A stretch of DNA of 64,000 bases from Chrysoperla carnea (taxonomy: Eukaryota > Arthropoda > Insecta > Neuroptera > Chrysopidae). The position numbers and the translations under genes are program-made. The first letter of the stretch is position 1; the number at the start of each line of letters is the position of its first letter. A model generated the notes under the pieces. That model had not been told where the DNA came from and searched no databases. It was given only the letters and a program-made list of their open reading frames with translations. The stretch covers positions 30,648,140 through 30,712,139 of the forward strand of contig NC_058342.1 in the NCBI RefSeq assembly GCF_905475395.1. The letters run 5' to 3'. Below are positions 1-11,825 of this stretch, one piece after another.

Positions 1-125
1 CTTTTGATTGTTTGAGGATAATTATTTTTGTTCTAATATTTGTCCAGGAAATTTTTAAAATTTTACGCCAGAACCACATTTCTGCGGCTTCTATTCTCTC
101 CCACTTAGCATTGCCCAGGGGTTAC
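1..125 (-). pseudogene. LINE fragment (RTE-like non-LTR retrotransposon), C-terminal part, runs off the window start
   Basis: Read on the minus strand from about 119 to 2, one open frame gives WERIEAAEMWFWRKILKISW followed by TNIRT. This matches the stretch just after the reverse transcriptase domain of insect RTE-like elements, where LEAAEMWxxRRxLKISW is a well-known conserved block. The frame is still open at base 1, so the rest lies outside the window. Upstream on the minus strand (about 125-330) the expected LLYGxExWTL block cannot be read cleanly, so the copy is decayed or rearranged there. I see no intact element and infer a dead fragment. The clade is named from motif memory only. Confidence 0.7.
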
Positions 126-1321
126 CCTTGCATATACTTCATAGTACGTATAACAGACAAAGCAACTATTGTTTGAAACTGATAATAACCGGACGGACCC
201 AGCACACTATACAACACTTAAGGAGTAAACTCCAGTCATGCGCCGGAGCTGACACACGCACAATTCTTCTGCTCAATAGATTAGTCTATATTCTCTTACA
301 AGAAGATATTTAGCGAGTAAATTTAAGTTTTTAGCTCAAGACCTCAATTGCCTGGACTAATACTTGACACTGTAACACTGTAACAACAACATCACAGTAT
401 ACATGATGTAAATTAATACTTCTATAACACAAAAATTGAGAATTATTTTTTTATTTATTTATTTAGTACAACAAGTAGGTATTTTGTAAACGATATTATT
501 ATTTTGAAGTTTTTTTGTATTCGTGTTATTTTGATGTTTTTGATTCCTTTTTTTTATTAGCTTAAGGTGGATGGACCAGCCGACCAAATTGCACAGTTTA
601 GAAAAGCTTTTGAGCAAAAACTTTGAATCTGCTCATTCAATCAATTAATATCGATTTTTATATTTTTTGTAAACAAACTCACTAGGGAAATTGAAAACAA
701 AAATTTGCCATCGATTTTTTTCCCTTGTATAACAAATAAACTATTTGTTTCGAAAATTGTTAAAATTCTGTACATAGGGTACTTTAGTCAAAACAAAAAA
801 AAAGAAAATACAGATATACACAAATTGGGAGCATTTGGTCACATAGTGTCAAAGATTTTACATTAAAGAAAATTCGCTGATTTTGGATTAAAGAAAATAC
901 TCGTTATACGAGATTTTGGACAAACTCGAAAACTACTAATTTTATCGTCATTCGAACGCGATTTTTATAGCTTTGGGATCAAAATTATCTTATAAACGGA
1001 GTTTTATTGCAATTGGAAACGCAAATTTTAGAGGATATCTATGGAAAAATCACAGTACAAAAATTGTGGGATTCGTGTGTTATAAAAAAAGAAATCGTTT
1101 TCACTGGAAATAAAATATAAAAAAAAAGCATTAATTATGCGATTAATAATGGAAAAACATAAAAATGGATTTAGTACATAAAATTATGACCGAGTGCAAA
1201 TTATGAAAAACATAGAATATAATTGGCATAGAACCAATAACTGCTAACCGCTATTGTTTTTATTTGTGCATGTTTGATATACCAATTTTATTATACAACT
1301 AAAAATTCTAAATGGAAATAG
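126..1321. other. AT-rich stretch without a recognised gene
   Basis: The small plus ORF at 128-313 overlaps the LINE remnant and has no recognisable motif. Positions 545-580 match 57505-57540 (GCTTAAGGTGG core), and 925-1030 resemble 49015-49125 (an AAATTACCTTATAAAC-like core), so at least parts are old repeats. Confidence 0.5.
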
Positions 1322-1324
1322 GTA

Positions 1325-1380
1325 CAGTCAAAATCTGTTATAGCGACGAAACGATGTGTTCATTTGAAAAATATTCACTC
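1325..1380 (+). repeat. Pogo-like terminal repeat fragment
   Basis: TA is followed by CAGTCAAAATCTGTTATAGC and then GACGAA. This matches the left end of the element at 48784 and, inverted, its right end at 50570. No partner end is seen nearby, so this is a solo end. Confidence 0.55.
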
Positions 1381-2274
1381 TAATTAACTCTTTACTTGAT
1401 GTGATTGTTTTGAGTGAAAACACATCGATTTAGATATCCAGGGGGAAGTTCGTAAATTCAGCAAGGGCAAACGTGGCTTAGAGAAGACACTCAGACTTCT
1501 GTAACTAACATACGAGTAAGACAGTGATACCCTAACCAGTGACAACCAAAAATACGAGTAAGACAGAGAGACAAAATTTTTACTATTAGAGTAGCTGAGA
1601 TAGGTAGAAGAGTCATATACCCGTCTCGCTTTCTCCTCTATGAGCAATGCGGACTTGCATAAAGAGACACACAATAAAGTAAATGGCACACAATAAAATT
1701 ATAACAATGGTGACTTCGACTTAAAATATCTCGGCCATGCCTGCCATAAATGGTACCTAGAGAAATTTAGGTTTCATCTCTTCACTCCCAACCACACCTC
1801 TGAAATTTAAAATAGCACCGCCAACCTTGTGAAACCTCATTTAAAAAGTCATAAAATTCTCTATTTAACCATGATATGAAAAATGAATTTAGAATATTAT
1901 ATTTTAGAAAAAAGCAACAGTGATTACGTCTTCCTGACTTTAGTGTCCTGATCGGACACAAACAGTATTTTTATCCCCTCAAAAAGTGTTGGAAGTAACT
2001 TGACTACATTAAACTTTTTGCATTCGTGCGCCTTTACGGCCTGCACTACATTTAATCAATGCCATTTTTCTAAAAGAAAATGAAACATACAAAGATGATC
2101 CATCAAGTAAACATTCGCAATTATTCTCCTCATAAAATCTCTATAATTTTCATGTATCCATGGGAAATCATCGTTGTATAGTAAAAAATCCACTGACTGT
2201 TATTACAGTGTTTCTCAACTTTTCATCTGTATAATTTTTGGTTTGTTCGTCTACTTTTATTAGTTTTAATATTC
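1381..2274. other. Stretch without a recognised gene
   Basis: The minus ORF at 1384-1689 is serine/tyrosine rich because the DNA repeats ACGAGTAAGACAG; I do not regard it as a gene. Nothing else is recognised. Confidence 0.5.
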
Positions 2275-2546
2275 GTTCTGTGTGTAGTCATGGTAGGGAC
2301 AATAAAATCGATGTTAGCGCTTCCAGTGAACAATTTTGGCGATAAAGGACGCTGTTATGACTAATTTGCAGTTGTTTACATGTAATGTTATAGAAAATGT
2401 CAAATTAAAATTATTGAAAAAGACTAATTAATTAAACTTAATGCATTAAAAAATGTGAAAATAAGAAATCGAATAGCACAAATATTATTTTTCAAATGTA
2501 AATTATCATAATTATTTATTAAAATTTGTTAGGCAATAATATTATA
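2275..2546 (+). repeat. MITE family W, copy 1 (3' truncated)
   Basis: It begins with the family end GTAGTCATGGTAGGGACAAT and runs through the same interior as 7125-7480 and 14608-15106. It stops at about 2546, where family M sequence follows, so the right inverted end is missing. Confidence 0.7.
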
Positions 2547-3012
2547 TTTTCAAATTTTTAAAATTTATGTAAAAATATACTTAAATAATCTGATTTCGAG
2601 TCATAATAGCACATTTTTCTTTTATAATATTAAAATTTAAAATCGTAATTTTTAAACTATATATCACGTGACCTAAAACGCGGGTAAGCCCTGATGTGAT
2701 GTCATATCGGTATGAACCATAGACCATCAGTTAGTTCAGTGTAGACAGCTGGGTATAATATATCCATAGATAATAAATATTTTTATTTATTATAATTAGT
2801 TGTCTATGAATATATCTGTCAAACTTATCTGTGTTGTTTCGTTTAATGATACCGATATTATGTCACCAAATTGGATGCCCTCGTTTTTGACAGTTTAAAA
2901 AAGCTTTAAAATTTAATTTTAGTTTTTTCCGAATTAAATTTTTGTTAATTTCTTATTAGCAAAATCAACATTTTGAAGTACTTTTTCAGATATAGTAGAA
3001 TGCCCTATTATA
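2547..3012 (-). repeat. MITE family M, copy 1
   Basis: In reverse orientation this matches 46471-46947 and 59622-60060 over most of its length. Shared blocks are the GTTGATTTTGCTAATAA segment near the end, an internal palindrome built around TATCTATGGATATAT, and the GACATCACAGC...CGCGTTTTAGGTCACGTGA block. No coding frame is present. Confidence 0.75.
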
Positions 3013-3037
3013 TTAATAAAGTAGTGTATCATTACTT

Positions 3038-3092
3038 CTGACTAAACTTAATATACCTTGATATATATGATATATACATGGTATAAAAATGC
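3038..3092 (-). repeat. Family T end fragment (a)
   Basis: Only the hairpin end survives: ACTAAACTTAATATACCTTG followed by an AT palindrome and CATGGTATAAAAA. It is the same end as in the longer copies at 21123-21645 and 12020-12304. Confidence 0.7.
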
Positions 3093-3660
3093 TTGCACTT
3101 TTATCACTTTTGTCAACGCCATTTTTAAATTTCAAACCATAAATATTCCTAGATAGAGTCCGACCATAAACTACTTATACATGTAGAAAGAAATCCTTCC
3201 TAGAAAATATAATTATATAACAAAATACAATGCTACCAAAATGATAAAATAAAAAAATTCTTGTAAAAAAAAAGGAAAAAGAAAAAAAATGAATCTAAAA
3301 ATGGAACCTCACATGCATATAAAATACATACATAAAATCCATTCCATTCAATTCAAAATAGATATGAACTACAAGATTGGTTGCTTGTTGTTGGTTGTCG
3401 GTAGGTATTCAGAATGTCTGTTTTTAAGAATACAAATAATCACAATTTGATTAAAGGTGGATTCACAATCCATCATATTCAACATAGAAGAAGTTGAGAG
3501 ACAATCAAATCTCGTCGACTCAATACTCGATACTCGATACTCAATCCGTTGTAAATAAAAATCACAGACTACTTACGCAACCATCGCATCGTTTATAATA
3601 ATATTCATATCATTTGCATAAAACATTATTATTATTATTGTTACATTTTTATACCCTGTG
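3093..3660. other. AT-rich stretch without a recognised gene
   Basis: No ORF of note. Positions 3513-3545 carry short ACTCGATACTCGATACTCAA repeats, and a (TTA)n run lies near 3627. Confidence 0.5.
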
Positions 3661-3665
3661 TAGAG

Positions 3666-3971
3666 ATCATTTTGTCTGGTATCGTTTTACAGTGGAGTAT
3701 TTATCAGGACCGTGGGCAGGAATTGTCCAAGGGAAGGGTTCAAAGTCAATAAAAACAAAAAATTAGATATCATTTTGTGTGGTATCCTTTCACAGTGGAG
3801 TATTTATCAGAACCGTGCGTAGGAATTCTCCAAGGGAGGGGTTCAAAGTCAATAAAAACAAAAAATTAGATATCATTTTGTGTGGTATCCTTTCACAGTG
3901 GAGTATTTATCAGGCCCGTGCGTAGGAATTATCCAAGGGAAGGGTTCAAAGTCAATAAAAACAAGAAATTA
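3666..3971. repeat. Tandem repeat, 103-bp unit, about three copies
   Basis: Units start at about 3666, 3769 and 3872, so the period is exactly 103 bp twice. Each has the blocks ATCATTTTGT, CAGTGGAGTATTTATCAG and GGGTTCAAAGTCAATAAAAA. Copies 2 and 3 are closer to each other (GTGTGGTATCCTTTCAC) than to copy 1, consistent with recent unequal duplication. Confidence 0.9.
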
Positions 3972-4009
3972 TTTTCTCGAGAAAGAAAACATTTAAGGAG
4001 ATATGTAAG

Positions 4010-4585
4010 GATTGAATAATACTAGGGATTTCAATAAAACTTTATAAATACATTTCTTGATTAACAAAATTTCCAAAATTCCCAAAAAATTCCTAGGCCA
4101 TGGCGCTTTTTATTAATTTTTTTATCGTTCAAAGTTGGTTGAAAAAATGATGAATCATATAGGTTATCATTTTCAATTGGATATTTCAAAAAATCTAGAC
4201 AGTGTGATAAATAACTATCTAAAATATTTAGACAAACTTGTAGTTTATAATAAAACCATAAAAATATAAGGTTGTCGATGATATCCAAACAAAATTTTAA
4301 TTTAATTATGAGTTCATCGAAGATCCATCATTTGATGAACAGAGACGACTATAGTTAAAGTATTGATGATTGAAGAGTGATATCTATATTATTAAATTTA
4401 TAAGCCTCACTTGCACACAATATATTATATATTTTTGTAGTTGCGTGGTATTGTAATTCCAAAAATAACTCACTACTTGACTACAAAGCATGTATTTGGT
4501 TTATATGTATGTACCGTGCAATAAACCAAAACTTTTTTTACAATACCGAAGGTTTACAATCACCTTAATTAGGTCAAAATGTGAT
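4010..4585 (+). repeat. DNA transposon family K, copy A (both ends lost)
   Basis: It matches the reverse complement of the better copy at 61727-62453 and the plus copy at 57590-58060. The minus ORF at 4061-4288 is antisense noise. On the plus strand the frame containing MNHIGY and VVYNKTIKI is open here too. Compared with the other copies it has lost six bases, which keeps the frame. Confidence 0.7.
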
Positions 4586-5265
4586 ATTCAGTCAGTAATC
4601 TTCAATAAGTTAATAATGATTAAAAAAAAGCATTGCACTACACCGCTATGTATATTGACCGAGGGCTAAAATGATCTAAGGTATGAAGACGCAAGGTAGA
4701 AAAGGAGCGTTCATTCGTCGCAGGCAAAACTTCCAGAACGTGAAACATTTGGTAGACATTCGAAAACGCATCTTTGTTGCAAATATTGTTGAGTTTTCGA
4801 GTCAATTTTTGGTAGCGCGTCCGGCAAAGCGTTTTCGCCAAAATTAAACTATGTCGTCCCAGGTATCACGGGAACCATCGTCCAAAATCGAATATTCTAT
4901 ATCGGCTGGTATCGTTTCTAGAAAGAATTTATATAATTCTGACGCCTAAAGTAGCTTTGCGAATAACAAAAATAAAACGTGGTTTCCATGGAAACGACAT
5001 ACATGAAAATGTATAATTATGGGTGCTATGACAAAACACAGGGCAGTTCAATACTGACAGTACCCAGGGCTTCAAAACCCTAAGTACACCAGATACATGG
5101 TGCTTGTACCGCAGAGACTCGTCTCCTTCGTTCAAGGGGCCCTCCAAGTTCGGGGGCCTCAGGAAATTGCCCCGGTTGGCCTTTTGTAGTTTTGACTCTG
5201 ACCTGACCTGATCTTGAATATATTTCGAAACTGGTTCAATATATCTAAAATTACAAAAAAAAAAT
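4586..5265. other. Stretch without a recognised gene
   Basis: The two small minus ORFs (4638-4841, 4929-5147) carry no motif I know. GC is a little above the surroundings at 5040-5200, but no family could be assigned. Confidence 0.4.
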
Positions 5266-5267
5266 TG

Positions 5268-5320
5268 AAATACACAGGGTATATAAATAATTGACTAAAG
5301 TCAATTGTTATCCTCTACAT
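5268..5320. repeat. Short dispersed repeat (ACACAGGGTATATAAATAAT type), copy 1
   Basis: It is nearly identical to 63864-63913: an ACACAGGGTATATAAATAAT block followed by TTGACTAAAGTCAATTGTTA, the second part being a palindrome. Probably one end of an unidentified element. Confidence 0.65.
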
Positions 5321-5897
5321 GTTTTTTTTTTTTTATATTAATCGAATCAAATAATACAACATCATGATAAGAATCTTTTTATCCGATGCGCGCGATTATC
5401 ATATATTTAAATTATATTTGTGATTGCTAGATGCAGAAAAAAATTTCGAAACATTTCGAAGCTATACGCTTGGTAATAGTTTCAAGAATGAACAAATTTG
5501 AAATGAATCATGATTCTGGTAGTGTTTATGAAAATTAAGCAAATTTTGAATATTCAAAATATTGCATATTTATTTAGTAAGTGCATAAATTTTAAATTAA
5601 ATTTAATGAAAAAAAACTTAATGTCCTTCAACACTTAACTTATATTTTTAAGATATTATAACTTAAAACAATCAAAAAACAAAACATTTTAAGTAAATTA
5701 GTTTCAGAAAATAATGAACGAAGCACATAAAATGATCAAAGCTTGAAAAATTGAAAAGCTTGAATGACGAAAATCACATCCGACTTACTGCTCAAATTTT
5801 TCGAACTTTGATCATTGTTTGTGTTTCGTTTCTTTGTCCAGCCTCAAATCTGTATTTTTATTCTGAATAGAAGGTAAAAATACTGTATTCGCTTACA

Positions 5898-5910
5898 ATA
5901 TTTACTAGAA
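5898..5910. repeat. Target-site duplication, left copy
   Basis: ATATTTACTAGAA is repeated exactly at 6152-6164, either side of the SINE at 5911-6151. Confidence 0.9.
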
Positions 5911-6151
5911 GGTTAGGTTAGGTTACATTGGCTGTCCACGAAGGACACACCTAGGCTATAGAACCCATTGTGATACTATATATGTGTTTTACCACCTTTC
6001 AGCTGATAATTTCATTTTTCAGCTCCTCAATGTCAGAGGCTGAGTGCACCTCCTCCATGCATATACCATGCACTACACCAGCTCATCAGAACTATTAATT
6101 AAATTAATTTTGTTGCGACGGCGGGAATCGAACCATTACGCCTTAACCAAC
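5911..6151 (-). mobile_element. tRNA-derived SINE, family 1, copy 1
   Basis: Read on the minus strand it runs from TTGGTTAAGGCG (A-box end) through GGTTCGATTCC (a good B box) and a unique body to ATTGGCTGTCC inverted, with a (TAACC)n tail lying at 5911-5926. Perfect 13-bp target duplications flank it, proof of retroposition by target-primed copying. Compared with the copy at 38056-38351, about 40 bp between the A and B boxes is missing, so its own pol III promoter spacing is probably broken. Confidence 0.9.
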
Positions 6152-6164
6152 ATATTTACTAGAA
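6152..6164. repeat. Target-site duplication, right copy
   Basis: Exact second copy of ATATTTACTAGAA bordering the SINE. Confidence 0.9.
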
Positions 6165-7120
6165 ACACCTTATCAAAACTTATTAGACATTTGTCTTTTT
6201 TGTAATGAGTATATAATCATAAACACATAATTATTAAGTATTCAAACAAGAATAAATAATGCATAATATTTAAAAGTTATAGTTAAATTACACATTTTAA
6301 CTATGAGTTGATTTCAAAGAAGACATAAATAATAAAATTTGTCAAGTTGCACCATTGTTAAACACCAACAAATGATTTTAACTAACCTGTCCGTAAACTT
6401 GTTAAACAATTGAGAACAATTCATCGTTCATTATTTAATAAATTAAACCGTGACAAATTTTGAATAACATTTATGTAATTTTTTATACAAATGTATTTAA
6501 CATTAATTTATGATAATTAAATGTGGTGAATAGTTATTAAGTTATTAAAACTACAATATATATCATTTCATAATGCTTAAGATTTCATTTCATTCGTTTA
6601 ACATGTAAATCTTTAACTTTAAAGTCACTATATTTTACGTTTATGAGAGCATTGTTAATTTCAATGTATCAACGTTGAACTAAATGGCTAATAATACACT
6701 GACAAGGTACAGAATTTTGATCAAATAGAATTATCAAAAAAATTGTCGTAATTTCAGATACTTTGTAATTTCTGAAAAATCTAGCGTAAAAGTTATGACA
6801 GTCCCCACAACTTCGTTGAAAGGATTTATATATTTTAATACGATTTAGGAAAAAATACACCACAAACAATAGATCAGGAAAAATAGGCGGAAACCCATGT
6901 AAGCGCAAATTAGTACAAAGCTTAGGTGTTCATTTTCTCCAAAACTATAAAAGATAGGGAGTTTGTAAATTTTTAGGTAGCTTCAATCAGTGGTCTTGTG
7001 AAACATTTTCGAAAAACATACAAAAATTCTAGAAGATGCTTTCGCAAATTTCAAAATATGAAAACTTAATTAAAATTTTACGAATTAATAGGAGGAAATC
7101 GTTTTAATACCTTCATGTGG
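6165..7120. other. AT-rich stretch without a recognised gene
   Basis: No supported gene. GGAAATCGTTTTAATACC at about 7094-7111 is an inverted match to 7686-7709, suggesting that W copy 2 sits inside a larger, unidentified element. Confidence 0.4.
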
Positions 7121-7124
7121 TTAT

Positions 7125-7480
7125 TCGTGTGCGTAGTCATGGTAGGGACAATTAAATGGATGCCAGCGCTTCCAGTGAAAAAGTTTGGCGATAAAGGACG
7201 CTGTTATGACTAATTTGCAATTCTTTACATGTTAATGTTATAGAAAATGTCAAATTAAAATTATTGAAAAATACTAATTAATTAAACTTAATGCATTAAA
7301 AATTGTGAAAATAAGAATTCAAATTGCACAAATATTATTTTTCAAATGTAAATTATCATAATTATTTATTTAAATTTGTTAGACAATAATATTAAATTTT
7401 CAATGTAACTCATAAATGCAATCCATACAATTATATATGCATCCATACAATTCTATAATTAAAGTAGTGTATCGTTACCA
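7125..7480 (+). repeat. MITE family W, copy 2
   Basis: It carries the family left end GCGTAGTCATGGTAGGGACA and the shared interior down to ACCATGGAAACGCCTCC. It then diverges from copy 3 (14608-15106), and no right inverted end is seen. Confidence 0.7.
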
Positions 7481-8318
7481 TGGAAACGCCTCCAAAAAAA
7501 AAAAAAACACGCACGGTGCGAATAAATGCATGTAATCCAAGTTTGCCCAATCCCAGGGTGTGCATAACTTTTGGGAGCCAAATAACTGCAAATATTCCTA
7601 CTTTTTTCAGTTATTTGGTTCCCCAAAAACTATTAACACCTCCTGGAATTGATAAAACTCGGATAACACGCATTTATTACCAAATGGAGGGTATTAAAAC
7701 GATTTCCAGCTTAAAAATAATTGAGAACTCTATGGCATTTCAAAATAAATTTAGATTTTCGTCCCAATTTACTAGGTCATTAGCAAAAGTTTCAAAAATT
7801 GAAATACATGTCAACGTACTATAATGGCCTCATATTATTAGCTTTAAAAAAAGCTATAAAATCATCGTGTATTTCGTTTATATTATAATCATTAGATTAA
7901 TTTTCTAAATAAAAACTAACAGTGTAGAAAAATTACATGGAGAAAACAAATGAAAGTTTTTCATAAAAGTTTTCTAGAACTTAAAATACATTCTATAACT
8001 TGAGGCGATTATTTGAAAGTTTAGAATTATTTTAGAACATCAAATAAATGTATGTCTATATTACAAAATGTATCAAGAAATACATAAATTTTTTCCATAA
8101 ATTATTATCGAAAATTTTCATGTGATGATTGTGTATGCTAATTTCCATCAAATATTAAAATGAATCTGGAAAAATATTCATAGAAAAGTTTTTGATGACT
8201 ATTTGTCTTAAAAAAACGTATGATATATTCATAAGATCATTACTTCGAATAGTTTCTAGAAAAAGAAATAAAACATATTCTAGGTAGAAATAAATTTTCT
8301 ATTATTTTAATGTAGCCT
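7481..8318. other. Stretch with repeat remnants, no supported gene
   Basis: The 114-codon plus ORF at 7480-7824 starts in the W repeat and runs over sequence that recurs outside any coding frame: 7713-7777 matches 18020-18080. I therefore do not call it a gene. The rest is AT-rich without motifs. Confidence 0.5.
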
Positions 8319-8319
8319 T

Positions 8320-8842
8320 GTTATACCATGTATATCAAATATATCAAAGTATACTAAGTTTAGTCCCAAGTTTGTAACGCTTAAGTTGATACCACCAACA
8401 AAATTTTGGTATAGATCTTCATGAATACACCTAATCCATTTTCAGTTGTCTGCCCGTTTATTTGTTAAGGCGATAGCTCAAAAACGAAATGCTGAAATTT
8501 TTATAGCGTGCTCAGAACATAAAAGATGAGATCGAATTCGTAAATGAGCAACATAAGTCAATTGGGTCTTGGGTCCGTAGGACTCATCTTGTAAGCCGTT
8601 AGAGATAGAACAAAATTTTAAGTATAAAAAATGTTCCTTATAAAACGTGTCTTCACCCGTGAGAGCGCAAATTAGGCACAAATTATATAGTATGTATTAA
8701 AAGGGAATATCAGTTAAGTGTGTGTGACATGTATGTATGTTTGTTACTTATATGACGTGAAAAACAAGCGATTGCGTAATCAACACTGTCTTTACATGGT
8801 ATTTCAACAATTAACTCAATCCATTGTTTGTTTTCACTTGTT
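8320..8842 (+). repeat. Family T, near full-length copy (b)
   Basis: It starts with TTATACCATGTATAT and ends with TTTTCACTTGTT. The interior shows the family blocks AGTTTAGTCCCAAGTTTGTA, ACAAAATTTTGGTATAG and AACAAAATTT after the ACGGTT-like box. About 55 bp before the end is TACATGGTAT, the inverse of the first bases. No protein frame. The two small ORFs inside are chance frames. Confidence 0.8.
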
Positions 8843-9228
8843 TTTAGTTTACTCAGTACTCAGGCCCAAGGGAAGAAGAAATTTATTTAGGAAAAAATAG
8901 ATCCGGAAGAAAATCGGCTAAAGTTTCTGTTATAATGTTCCATTTTTGAACGCTAGGGCTTAAAACTTCAGAACCCAAGCAACTCTTCTATACAAACTAA
9001 ACCCAACTAACTCGTATCTACAACAATACTTCAGGCCTATAAAATTTTTGCTCAATTTTTTTAGGATATTTTCCGGGTCTATTTATTGCGATTACAGGCA
9101 GGAATTGGGAGTCTATATTGCAGTTCTAACTCTAAAGTATTTGTTTCAAATAAGAGTGTTATATTCGCTGAATCAGCGACCAAAAACGATTAGAATATAA
9201 ATAGAATTAGATAGGCCTTATACTGTAA
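8843..9228. other. Stretch without a recognised gene
   Basis: I see no motif or ORF that can be supported. Confidence 0.4.
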
Positions 9229-9485
9229 GGAGCCATTCACTTATTACGTAAGCATTTTGGGGGGAGGGGTTTAAAAAATTTATACATACCCCAACCTTAA
9301 CATTTTATGGGTTGAAATTTATTACTAGAAATAATATGCAGTCCAGACGACGATTACGGAAAAACGAGATTGAATGTTACGTAAAAAGAGAGGTGAGGTT
9401 CTCAAAATCTTACGCATGCTTACGTGGGGGAAGGATATGGTTCAAAAATCGTCAAAATCGTGCTTACGTTATTAATGAATGGTCC
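9229..9485. mobile_element. MITE with about 26-bp inverted ends
   Basis: The left end GGAGCCATTCACTTATTACG with TAAGC and the right end (reverse complement GGACCATTCATTAATAACG with TAAGC) are inverted repeats; a G-rich block follows the left end. The GGACCATTCAT...ACGTAA end type is widespread in insect MITEs. The 62-codon plus ORF at 9312-9500 lies within it and is a chance frame. Confidence 0.75.
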
Positions 9486-10010
9486 CTAACCAAAAACTAG
9501 ATACTATTGACAAAACTGTGCTCATTTGAAACTCTCTACTCAAGGGTAAATTAGAAATATTGGATTGCTGTAGAGAAGCTAGAACTAATATTATTTCGCT
9601 GGTATTTTCAAGAAAACATTTTAATAACGAAATTATAATTCAACCGGGGAATTTTCTTTCAAAAGATGAACAACCTTCCTTGAGTCATCCTCTATTTCAT
9701 TTTCTTGCTTTGTTCACCAGCTTGACTACCTATTCAACAGAAATCTTCGAAGTTTTGGCATTTAAAACTGTTGAATATGATTTATTACAAAAGTCTTGGG
9801 ATATTTTAACCCGTCAGCACTCGCGTTATGATTATGTTGCTCACGCTGGATTTAAAACATAAATAACTTTTATGATGGTTGACTTTTTCTATCTTCATAT
9901 AACTTTATCTATTTTCGGATTATGAACTTTTCAGACTTTTTCAACTCTAAAAAAAGCTTTTAAAAATATATTATTTTCAAGTCCTTCAAAAAATTATGAG
10001 CATTTCTCTC
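9486..10010. other. Stretch with one unassigned ORF
   Basis: A 100-codon plus ORF spans 9560-9862. It has no motif I recognise, no splice context and no repeat match in the window. I leave it as an unproven frame. Confidence 0.3.
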
Positions 10011-10016
10011 ATCACA

Positions 10017-10220
10017 GGCAGCGGCAGTGTGAGCAATTATAATTAATGGGGCGGTAGAATTGATCACATTGAAGTAACTGATTTCACCCACATCATAAAT
10101 GTAATTGTATATATGGATGTACTTAAATTAACAAAGATTAACAAATAATGATGTGGGTGGCCTCTGTTATAGGCTTAAATGCCAGAGAAATGGAGGTAAA
10201 CCCCATGGTTATTATTATAA
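10017..10220 (+). mobile_element. tRNA-derived SINE, family 2, copy 1 (5' truncated)
   Basis: It starts at GGCAGCGGCAGTGTGAGCA, just after the position of the B box, so the promoter is lost. The body and the 3' end (GATGTGGGTGGCCTCTGTTA, GAGGTAAACCCC, ATTATT tail) match 25508-25813 and 16460-16705. Confidence 0.85.
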
Positions 10221-10317
10221 GTCGTACTCAGTAAATTCAAAAAAATTTGTGGTAGAAATAGGTAAATTTAGTTTAAATTTCTAGGCTCTAATAATTTAAC
10301 TATTATCCATTAGCTAA

Positions 10318-10450
10318 TACATTAAAAATTAAATTCATATAAAATTATGTAGAGGTTATGATTTACAAAGTTAAAGAATATTTAAGGCACGAAATATTTG
10401 ACGCATGTGAAGATTACCGAACGGTTGACGCGAGTGCAGGTGGGTTAAAA
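10318..10450 (+). repeat. Dispersed repeat, copy 1
   Basis: ATTATGTAGAGGTTATGATT and GATTACCGAACG...GACGCGAGT are shared with 57050-57205. The second copy has extra sequence in the middle. Confidence 0.7.
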
Positions 10451-11557
10451 AATCTTTAATTGGTTGTAATAAATTCAGAATTTAAAACAGAAAATTTCGG
10501 ACCAAAAAAAAACCACACTAAAATCAAAAACAATTTTGATAAATTCAAAAAATTAACCACAAAAAATTGATAAATAAAAATGAACATGTCTTGAAAATAT
10601 AAAATTGTGTGAATCCAGCGGTAATATAATTGATGTTTGCATTGGTTTAGAGGTCCGAAGATGGACAGGTGGACAAGTGACGAATGTCAGACACATTGCT
10701 GCGACAAACCATAACAAGGCCGCGTCGGCTGCCCCAAACATCATCAAGCGCAAACGTTAGTCTGATTGATGGCTACAACTGTATACAGTCACTTGTATCT
10801 TAATTACATTGATTCAACACAATCAAAAATGTTAAAGCGTTTCGTTTTTTTGATTCTGTGTTCTACCCTCCCCCGTAAAGCAATTATGTAGATATTTTCA
10901 CAGTTTTTTTTAAATTTATTTATTTAATTTAATTTAAATTGTTATTAGCTCTTAATTTTTTGTATTTTAAATTTAATAGTTGAATCTATAAATAATCGAA
11001 TAAAAAAAAGTTATTTTTAGATGTGACAATCTTTTGTGTTTATTATATACAAGCTGTTCTAAAATATATTAACATTTCAATGTCTTATAGACGAAGAAAC
11101 GAAGGAAAAAGTTCGAAAAATTTGTGCAGTAAGTTGGATTTGAATGCGGTTTTCGATTCGTTAGAGCGTCAGATATTTTTGTGATCTAGTCTGATTTATA
11201 AGAACTTAAAAAAAAAACTAGGTTACAAAATTTCCTAACGCTCTGACAAATCGAATGCCGAAAACTGTATACAAACGGTTTCGTCCATAAACACAACTTT
11301 TGAGCCCTATCTCCATAGCCATCACCAAAACCGGGCAAGTAGGGGTATTTTAAAGCCACTACCAGTAGTATTTTAAAGCCACTTGCTTTAAAATAGTAAA
11401 ATTCTACTGAATTCGAAATTTCAGTTATCGTATGAAATTAGAATCAAACATGCTGCCAACAAATTTCAACTAACCATCATATGTAGTTTTTGAGAAAAAC
11501 GGAACCAAATGTTTGCCCTATTTTAGAGTCTTAAATTAAAATTTTTACCTAATTTCA
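10451..11557. other. AT-rich stretch without a recognised gene
   Basis: The minus ORF at 10553-10753 has no known motif. Near 11110-11290 there is an inverted pair of related blocks (GTTAGAGCGTCAGA against TCTGACAAATCG surroundings), suggesting an old unidentified element. Confidence 0.35.
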
Positions 11558-11825
11558 CATTTAAACTTTTGTTCTTCCTCTTGCGGTTTACAAGACCCAA
11601 TGGACTCATGTTGTCAATTAACGATTTCTCAAACTCACTTCTCAGCTTGATATCTCTGTTCGTTTTTAAGCTATCGTGTTAACGGACAGACAATCGATAA
11701 TGTTCTAATAAGGTTAATTTTATGAATTCCTATATCAACATTACATTGTTTCAATATTTCTAAGCGTTATAAACTTGGGATTAAACTTAATATACTCTGA
11801 TATATTTCATATTTCTGGTACAAAA
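11558..11825 (-). repeat. Family T, partial copy (c)
   Basis: From ACATTTAAACTTTTGTTCT to the hairpin end (CTGATATATTTCATATTTCTGGTA). The other half is missing. Confidence 0.7.

Noticed and set aside
1384-1689. 101-codon Ser/Tyr-rich minus ORF
   Set aside because: The composition follows a short DNA repeat (ACGAGTAAGACAG). There is no motif.
7480-7824. 114-codon ORF beginning METPPKKKKTRT
   Set aside because: It starts in MITE W and continues over DNA that recurs at 18020-18080 outside a coding frame. The lysine run comes from an A14 tract.
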